Positions 58,959 to 64,000 of a DNA stretch of 64,000 bases are shown here, in pieces. The first letter of the stretch is position 1, and each line of letters opens with the position of its first letter. Source of the DNA: Psychrobacter sanguinis (lineage in GTDB: Bacteria > Pseudomonadota > Gammaproteobacteria > Pseudomonadales > Moraxellaceae); NCBI RefSeq assembly GCF_020736705.1, contig NZ_CP085990.1, forward strand, positions 1,364,001-1,428,000, given 5' to 3'. Below the pieces are notes generated by a model. That model saw only the letters and a program-made list of their open reading frames with translations. It did no database searches and had not been told where the DNA came from. A program made the translations under genes and the position numbers.

Positions 58959-60950
58959 ATGTGCACTTTCCAGCACACAGATGACAATATATCTTTAGAA
59001 AACAACCCTCAAAAAGACAATCCTGATGCGAGCTTATCAACCGTTGAGTATCACTTAGATTTTAGCCGCTTTAGACAACACTTAGTCGATGTCACTTTGA
59101 CATTTACCGCCGCCCAAGATGCACCGGTATTGTGGTTGCCGGCTTGGATTCCAGGCAGTTATTTGATGCGTGAATTCTCACGTAACATTACGGCAGTTCA
59201 TTATCAGGCCAAATCGCAAAACGAGTCTCATAACCAGTTACAAAACCAATTCGGAAATGAAGCCCGCATACAGTCACATGGCCATAGAGCCGGTAAACTG
59301 AGTAAAAATGAATGGCAGCTTACTGAGGTTAAGGCAGGAGAAAGCGTACAGGTTGACTATGAAGTGTACTGCTATGATTTGTCAGTACGTACCGCTTACG
59401 TAGATCAGACCCGTCTATATGGCAACTTCACGTCGCTTGCGTTGGCAATAGAGGGACTAGAGGATATACCGGTTAAAGTTACTTTAAGCGTGCCTCAAGC
59501 ATTTTATGAACTTAATCAGACTGACAAGCAAAGCGATAGAAAAGTGAAAATCGCCTGTGGTCTTAAATCGACTTATTTGCACAGTGACAGCGCGCACCAC
59601 TACCACATGCAGGCTGAGAACTATCTCGAGTTAATCGATTATCCATTTGAGATTGCGCCACAAGATGCCTTTGATTTTATCGTACACGATGACAGTCACC
59701 ACACAATTGCTCACCGTTTTTATATCTCAGGTAAGCACAGTGCCAATATGGGCAGACTACAGCAAGATGTACAGCAGATTTGCCAAACTTATCTAAATTG
59801 GCTAGGCGATGCGCCATTTTGCTCAGATGATTATGATGGCTATACCTTTATGACCTACGCTAGCGGTAATGATTATGGTGGGCTTGAGCACATCAACTCA
59901 ACCAGTTTGGTAACCCCGCGTAGTGACTTGCCAACCGCTCAGGAAAAGCAAGAGCCTAGCGAGAGCTACCAAAGATTCCTAGGCCTTTGCAGTCATGAGT
60001 ACTTCCACTCTTGGTGGGTGAAAACAGTGCGTCCTGACGTGATGCTAAATGTGGACTTGCGCCGCGAAGCTTATACCCCCTTACTTTGGGTGTTTGAGGG
60101 TTTCACGTCTTATATTGATGACTTCATGCTTCAAGCCTCAGGTGTGGTCAGTCAAAAAAGCTATATGAAGCTACTGCAAAGCCAAATTAACCGTTATACC
60201 CAGACACATGGTCGTGCCTTACAAAGCGTCGCTGAGTCGAGCTATGACGCTTGGATTAAGTTGTACCGCGCCGATGAAAATACCGGTAACGCAGGGATTA
60301 GCTACTACAATAAAGGGGCACTGGTTGCCTTATGTTTAGACCTAACCTTAATGGCACATAGCGAGGGTAAATACCGCCTATTTGATGTGGTTAAAGCTTT
60401 CTACCAACTGGCCAAAGAGCAGGGTGAGGCAGGCAATCGTATTCGTGTCGGTATGGACAACAATAACTTAGAAGCGGTTATCAGTCAGTTCATCGATAAG
60501 CAGGTGTGGCAAGACTTCAAAGCCAAGTATGTAGATGGGGTAGAGGAGTTACCTATCAAGGAGCTGCTACAGGCCAATGGCATTAGTCTGAATGATGATA
60601 ATAAAGACAATACGCTACCATGGGGTATTGCAGTTAGTGAAAATCCGGAAGGGCTTATGGTTAATAAGGTGCTACGTGACAGCGTGGCCTCTGAAGCAGG
60701 CATCTCTGCCAAAGATGTGATTGTGGCGATTGATGGCGTGAAAGCGACTAAAAAACAGCTTCAAAGCGTGGCTGAGTCAAATCTCGAGTCGGTAACTTGC
60801 CATGCGTTCCGCCGTGATGAGCTCATGATATTTGATGTGGCCAATAAAACACACTCTGGTATTAGCGCCAATCCAAGCTTAGATAAGGTAAGTCTCAGCT
60901 TAAACGAGTCTGGGCATGAAATTTGGTTGAGCCCAAGTTTTGTGAAATAG
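58959..60950 (+). CDS. M61 family metallopeptidase with PDZ domain
   Basis: A 663-residue glycyl-aminopeptidase-type enzyme. The zinc motif HExxH is HEYFH at 346-350 in LCSHEYFHSWW, with the third ligand Glu380 in LLWVFEGFTSYIDD. The N-terminal beta domain has VLWLPAWIPGSYLMREFSRN, the M61 hallmark. A PDZ domain lies near residues 545-620 (GLMVNKVLRDSVASEAGISAKDVIVAIDG split over two strands). No signal peptide is apparent. The last 28 bp of the gene are repeated at 63019-63046. Confidence 0.88.
   Translation: MCTFQHTDDNISLENNPQKDNPDASLSTVEYHLDFSRFRQHLVDVTLTFTAAQDAPVLWLPAWIPGSYLMREFSRNITAVHYQAKSQNESHNQLQNQFGNEARIQSHGHRAGKLSKNEWQLTEVKAGESVQVDYEVYCYDLSVRTAYVDQTRLYGNFTSLALAIEGLEDIPVKVTLSVPQAFYELNQTDKQSDRKVKIACGLKSTYLHSDSAHHYHMQAENYLELIDYPFEIAPQDAFDFIVHDDSHHTIAHRFYISGKHSANMGRLQQDVQQICQTYLNWLGDAPFCSDDYDGYTFMTYASGNDYGGLEHINSTSLVTPRSDLPTAQEKQEPSESYQRFLGLCSHEYFHSWWVKTVRPDVMLNVDLRREAYTPLLWVFEGFTSYIDDFMLQASGVVSQKSYMKLLQSQINRYTQTHGRALQSVAESSYDAWIKLYRADENTGNAGISYYNKGALVALCLDLTLMAHSEGKYRLFDVVKAFYQLAKEQGEAGNRIRVGMDNNNLEAVISQFIDKQVWQDFKAKYVDGVEELPIKELLQANGISLNDDNKDNTLPWGIAVSENPEGLMVNKVLRDSVASEAGISAKDVIVAIDGVKATKKQLQSVAESNLESVTCHAFRRDELMIFDVANKTHSGISANPSLDKVSLSLNESGHEIWLSPSFVK
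60923..60950. repeat. 28-bp direct repeat, copy A (3' end of M61 gene)
   Basis: TTGGTTGAGCCCAA-G-TTTTGTGAAATAG, including the stop codon. Matches 63019-63046 at 27 of 28 positions. Confidence 0.88.
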
Positions 60951-61116
60951 CTTATAAACTATTCTAAGTGCTCAAATTAAACTTTGATTTTCCTTTAATA
61001 TTTTGAATAAAGTCTCTAATAATACTTGTATTTATTTATACCAAGCAATTAGAGGCTTTATAAACTCTTTCATTAGCCGTAAGTTATTATTAGCCTAAAC
61101 TTCATTAAAAAACATT

Positions 61117-61332
61117 CTAATCTTTCATGTCATTCTTAAGTTTATTAACGGCTTTATTGAGAAACATGACCAGTATTATGCCTAGAAGCAGTATTGTCGA
61201 ATTTACACCTAATTTAGCATTACCAACCATATAATCGTAGATTGAAATGCCACTGATTAATAAGACAACAATAATAAAAAAATTGTAAAGAAAAATTGTA
61301 AACCGTAAGAAATTTTTATCAGAAACTTTCAT
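61117..61332 (-). CDS. Small two-helix membrane protein
   Basis: A 71-residue protein with two predicted membrane helices (about residues 10-32, FTIFLYNFFIIVVLLISGI, and 43-60, TILLLGIILVMFLNKAV) and a charged C-terminus (KLKNDMKD). An AAGGATTCCT sequence directly precedes the ATG, a good ribosome site, so I accept it as a gene. No family recognised. It is AT-rich and sits in the interval bounded by the 28-bp direct repeats, so it is probably acquired. Confidence 0.6.
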   Translation of the reverse strand: MKVSDKNFLRFTIFLYNFFIIVVLLISGISIYDYMVGNAKLGVNSTILLLGIILVMFLNKAVNKLKNDMKD

Positions 61333-61413
61333 AGGAATCCTTAAAAATTTTTAGGAATAAGGTTACTATTAAAGATATTATTTAAGGTACTCCCCAATGT
61401 CTAGACCAAATTA

Positions 61414-62313
61414 TCATAAAATTAAGATAGAATTGGGTTGATAAAACGATTTATTATCCGAACTATTGTTAGCCAGATAAACCTGTGCAGGAGTATGGTA
61501 ATCGAGCGACTGATGTAAACGCTCATGATTGTAAAACTCGAAATACTCTTTCAAACCTGCTCTTGCCTGACTGACTGTCTCAAACTGTCGCAAATACACG
61601 CATTCATACTTCACTGATCGCCAAAGCCTTTCCACAAAGATATTATCCAGTGCCCTACCGCGACCATCCATACTGATGGCAATACCCTGCTCAATGAGCG
61701 GTCTGGTAAATCTTGGGCTGGTAAACTGAGAGCCTTGATCCGTATTAAAAATCTCACAGCGTAACCCATTGTGCAGTAAGCTACTTACCGTATCAACGCA
61801 GAAATCCGCCTCAAGCGTGGTAGATAGCGACCAGTCTAGAACATAACGACTGTACCAATCTATCACCGCCATCAAATACACGAAGCCCTTGGCTAAGCGA
61901 ATATAGGTGATATCAGTACTCCATACTTGATTACAACGGCTAATCGGTACATGCCTAAGCAAGTACGGGTAAACTTGATGCTCAGAGTTAGGCTTACTCG
62001 TGTTAGGATGCTGATAAATAGCGTCTAGCCCCATTTGCCGTAGTAAGCGCCTAACTCGATCTTCTCCCACTTGATAGCCTAGTTGCCTCAAATACGCTGT
62101 CATGCGTTTAACCCCATAAAATGGGGTCTTGGTGTACTGCTGGTCAAGCAGGTTCATCAGGGTAATATCAAGCTCGCTGATGGGCTTTGGCTGATAGTAC
62201 AGACTTGAGCGGTTGATACTGAGTAATTCACATTGCTTACGAACACTAAAATCCTTGTTATCAGGTTCTAGCAGTTGTTTACGAGTGCTCAGGGTAGCTG
62301 TAAGGACTTTTTT
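61414..62313 (-). CDS. IS3-family transposase orfB (DDE integrase domain)
   Basis: Read after a -1 shift from orfA at the A8 run 62308-62315; the frame is open from 62313. It has an HTH_21 segment (GVKRMTAYLRQLGYQVGEDRVRRLLRQMGL split) and the rve integrase domain: VWSTDITYIRL (Asp), IFNTDQGSQFTS (Asp), NIFVERLWRSVKYE (Glu). It ends YHTPAQVYLAN. All catalytic residues are present and there is no internal stop, so this element may be active. Confidence 0.88.
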   Translation of the reverse strand, partial: KKVLTATLSTRKQLLEPDNKDFSVRKQCELLSINRSSLYYQPKPISELDITLMNLLDQQYTKTPFYGVKRMTAYLRQLGYQVGEDRVRRLLRQMGLDAIYQHPNTSKPNSEHQVYPYLLRHVPISRCNQVWSTDITYIRLAKGFVYLMAVIDWYSRYVLDWSLSTTLEADFCVDTVSSLLHNGLRCEIFNTDQGSQFTSPRFTRPLIEQGIAISMDGRGRALDNIFVERLWRSVKYECVYLRQFETVSQARAGLKEYFEFYNHERLHQSLDYHTPAQVYLANNSSDNKSFYQPNSILIL

Positions 62314-62579
62314 TTAAGCCAGTCTCTTTCACTGATGACTTGCCCTAGCTGCCTATGTAGTTCATCGATAATAGCTTGCTGGGCTTGTTCGTTGGCTTGC
62401 TGTTTGGTATTGAATGCAGTAGGGATAACTGCCAAAGCCTGCTTTTTCCAGTTGCTGATTTGGGTTGCATGAACCCCATATTCTGCGGTTAACTCGTTGA
62501 GGGTTTTGTGTTCTTTGATGGCTTCAACGGCGACTTTGCTTTTAAATTCAGCATTGTGACGCTTACGTACTTTTGTCAT
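62289..62579 (-). CDS. IS3-family transposase orfA (DNA-binding)
   Basis: A 96-residue HTH protein: KVRKRHNAEFKSKVAVEAIK, then TLNELTAEYGVHATQISNWKK, then a leucine-zipper-like helix (ELHRQLGQVISERDWLKKKS). The stop follows directly after the A8 run, the standard IS3 arrangement for programmed -1 frameshifting into orfB. Confidence 0.88.
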   Translation of the reverse strand: MTKVRKRHNAEFKSKVAVEAIKEHKTLNELTAEYGVHATQISNWKKQALAVIPTAFNTKQQANEQAQQAIIDELHRQLGQVISERDWLKKKSLQLP

Positions 62580-62708
62580 TAGATAGACCTCTTTTTCTAA
62601 AGGTTATTCTATCTTATTTGCTACAATTTTTTGGTCTAGTTTTCCGGGAGTATTATAATTTATTCTATTTATTAGGTAATACAAATTATAGGTTCTGAAT
62701 ATAACCTT

Positions 62709-62865
62709 TTAATACATACTTATTGTTAGTTGAGTATGTTTGATAGGTTCGCTTACAGTTTCAGAAAACTTGCTGATGTCATCACAATAGCCTTCTTCAA
62801 AGTTTAGTTTATAAATGTTTGGCATTTTTATAAATTCTAGCCAATCATTTTCTTCATCCACGTCT
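62709..62865 (-). pseudogene. Possible gene remnant, ~50 codons
   Basis: On the minus strand an open stretch encodes V-D-E-E-N-D-W-L-E-F-I-K-M-P-N-I-Y-K-L-N followed by F-E-E-G-Y-C-D-D-I-S-K-F-S-E-T-V and ends in TAA at 62711-62709. It has protein-like composition but no good start; an in-frame TGA precedes it. It lies inside the repeat-bounded interval next to the IS3 element. Either a degraded 3' end or a very small gene from a GTG. Confidence 0.3.
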
Positions 62866-62869
62866 CAAC

Positions 62870-63158
62870 AACTTCTTTTCCCTAAGATATAAATCAAATT
62901 AGCTAATGGCTGATGAGGTTATCGGATTAGAGTAGGCAAATAAATCTATAGATTTTAGGGTTATAGCTATAATGCTAACTGGGTTATCAAAAAAATAAAC
63001 GTCGACAGTAGGGCTTAGTTGGTTGAGCCCAAATTTTGTGAAATAGAGGGGCCAAACTATGCAGATAGGGTTCTTTATAAGGCAGATATAAGCGATTAGC
63101 TATTTAAAAATAGACTACTGTCCCAATACAGGTAGCATCTCACATAGTTCAAGGCAGG
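62870..63158. other. Intergenic stretch before EamA gene
   Basis: Contains direct repeat copy B (63019-63046), then about 110 bp before a terminator hairpin. Otherwise I see nothing defensible. Confidence 0.4.
63019..63046. repeat. 28-bp direct repeat, copy B (duplicated M61 gene tail)
   Basis: 27/28 match to the last 28 bp of the M61 gene. In frame it reads ...G-L-S-W-L-S-P-N-F-V-K-stop, versus W-L-S-P-S-F-V-K-stop in the intact gene. It marks the far side of a ~2.1-kb insertion. Confidence 0.85.
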
Positions 63159-63198
63159 AACAGCACCTTCATGTTCGCATAAGGTGCTGTTTTTTATT
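63159..63198 (+). terminator. Terminator or attenuator directly before EamA gene
   Basis: An 11-bp perfect stem AACAGCACCTT (63159-63169) with AAGGTGCTGTT (63181-63191), followed by a T-run. Only ~10 bp separate it from the EamA ribosome site at 63203, so any promoter for that gene must lie upstream of the hairpin, or the hairpin acts as an attenuator. Confidence 0.7.
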
Positions 63199-63213
63199 TT
63201 ATAGAAGGACGGT

Positions 63214-64000
63214 ATGACGACTCATCAGCCTGTACAAGGCGCATTTTGGATGGTGGCAGCAGGATTTATGTTTGCCATTATCAACACTACCTTACAATAT
63301 TTAGGTATGAATTACGGGGTAAGCTCAAGTGCGGCGGTGCTGCTTCAGTACGGCATCGCGCTGTTGTTGTTTTTACCATTAATGCGTACCGGTTCGATTC
63401 GGTCGGCGATGACTTCCGATTTTCGCTTGTTGCATGTGATACGAGTGGGGGTATCGGTTATTGGTATCCAGCTTTGGACGTGGGCGCTGGCGTATCCGGT
63501 CCCTATTTGGCAAGGTATTGCGCTGCTGATGGTATCTCCATTATTCGCCACTCTAGGCTCAGGGCTTATTCTACGTGAGTCAGTAAGTCCAGTACGATGG
63601 ATAGCGACCTTAACTGGATTTGTTGGGGCGATGTTGGTGCTACAGCCTTGGTCAGATACGTTTATGTGGGCAAGCTTAATCCCTGTGGCCGCTGCGTTTT
63701 TTTGGGCCATTGCGTCGTTAATGACCAAGTTTACGGTTAGCCGCGATACCCCAACCACGATTGTTTTTTATCTATTGGTGTTAATGCTGCCGTTTAACAT
63801 GATATTTGGCCTGCCTAAATTTTCTTTACCCAGTGATTGGCATGTCTGGGGATTGCTGGCTCTCATTGGGGCATTAACCGCGTTTGCACAGTGGGCTATT
63901 GCTAAAGCCTATTCGGTGGCAGATGCCTCATTTGTGCAGCCATTTGATCACATTAAGCTGCCGCTAAATGTATTGGCTGGCTTTATCGTATTTGGCTGGG
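63214..64000 (+). CDS. EamA/DMT-superfamily transporter (3' end beyond window)
   Basis: Frame open from ATG 63214 to the window end (262 codons), with AGAAGGACGGT just upstream. The translation starts MTTHQPVQGAFWMVAAGFMF and has about nine hydrophobic helices, including LIPVAAAFFWAIASLMTKF and ALIGALTAFAQWAIAKAYS, the two EamA-domain hallmarks with FVQPFDHIKLPL. Members export metabolites or drugs; the substrate is unknown. The C-terminus is missing because of the window edge, not a mutation. Confidence 0.85.
   Translation, partial: MTTHQPVQGAFWMVAAGFMFAIINTTLQYLGMNYGVSSSAAVLLQYGIALLLFLPLMRTGSIRSAMTSDFRLLHVIRVGVSVIGIQLWTWALAYPVPIWQGIALLMVSPLFATLGSGLILRESVSPVRWIATLTGFVGAMLVLQPWSDTFMWASLIPVAAAFFWAIASLMTKFTVSRDTPTTIVFYLLVLMLPFNMIFGLPKFSLPSDWHVWGLLALIGALTAFAQWAIAKAYSVADASFVQPFDHIKLPLNVLAGFIVFGW

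Larger units (their letters stand above)
61388..62652. mobile_element. IS3-family insertion sequence, ~1265 bp
   Basis: Two overlapping minus-strand frames (orfA, orfB) with an A8 slippage site, flanked by imperfect inverted ends: TACTCCCC...CTAGACCAAA at 61388-61410 and TACTCCCGG...CTAGACCAAA on the minus strand from 62652. AAGATAGAAT also recurs inside both ends. No clear target duplication is visible, so the outer limits may be off by a few bases. Confidence 0.85.

Overview
The window looks like chromosome of a Moraxellaceae gammaproteobacterium, most likely Psychrobacter. This is inferred from moderate-to-low GC, protein resemblance, and gene orders such as pcnB-folK-panB-panC, dapA-(BamC-like lipoprotein)-purC, ubiG-mupP-yciK, TPR-lolB-ispE-tRNA-Gln-prs-rplY-pth and fadB-fadA. 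Most of it is ordinary core genome. I ran no searches; family calls rest on motifs read in the translations.

Layout. 1-7.3 kb: tail of a 5'-nucleotidase, a rhomboid protease, pcnB with a long basic tail, folK, panB, panC, rapZ, darP. 7.35-8.55 kb: a YqfO/NIF3-like gene split by an IS630-type element that itself carries a nonsense codon. 8.7-11 kb: purC, BamC-like lipoprotein, dapA on the minus strand. 11.6-20 kb: a saccharopine-dehydrogenase-like protein, an exported protein of unknown function, tex, an ompR without envZ, a DksA-type zinc-finger protein. 19.2-21.9 kb: yciK, mupP, ubiG. 22.3-25 kb: dsbA, then an iron-storage block (bfd plus two bacterioferritin genes with complementary active sites). 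25.3-32.5 kb: class V aminotransferase and lipid catabolism genes (acyl-CoA ligase, 2,4-dienoyl-CoA reductase, FadL-type porin). 32.6-43.2 kb: minus-strand housekeeping genes (Ca/Na antiporter, panD, pth, rplY, prs, two identical tRNA-Gln, ispE, lolB, TPR protein, ispA). 43.8-47.3 kb: fadBA.

47.36-49.95 kb holds the most interesting accessory locus: a two-gene toxin-antitoxin pair of the DarT1/NADAR type (DNA ADP-ribosyltransferase plus ADP-ribose-removing antitoxin). The toxin has an unusual design: a predicted N-terminal membrane helix, then 24 copies of a 15-bp repeat encoding a charged Glu/Arg/Lys/Ala helix, then the DarT domain. The pair lies between two 58-bp imperfect direct repeats, each a copy of the fadA terminator region, which marks it as an inserted cassette.

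50-58.3 kb: small anchored protein, isochorismatase-like hydrolase, MFS transporter, HD phosphohydrolase, psd, dtd, phoB (behind tandem Pho boxes), phoR, SlyD-type isomerase. 58.9-64 kb: an M61 peptidase gene whose last 28 bp recur about 2.1 kb downstream, bracketing a second small insertion (tiny membrane protein, IS3-family element, ORF remnant); the window ends inside an EamA/DMT transporter gene.
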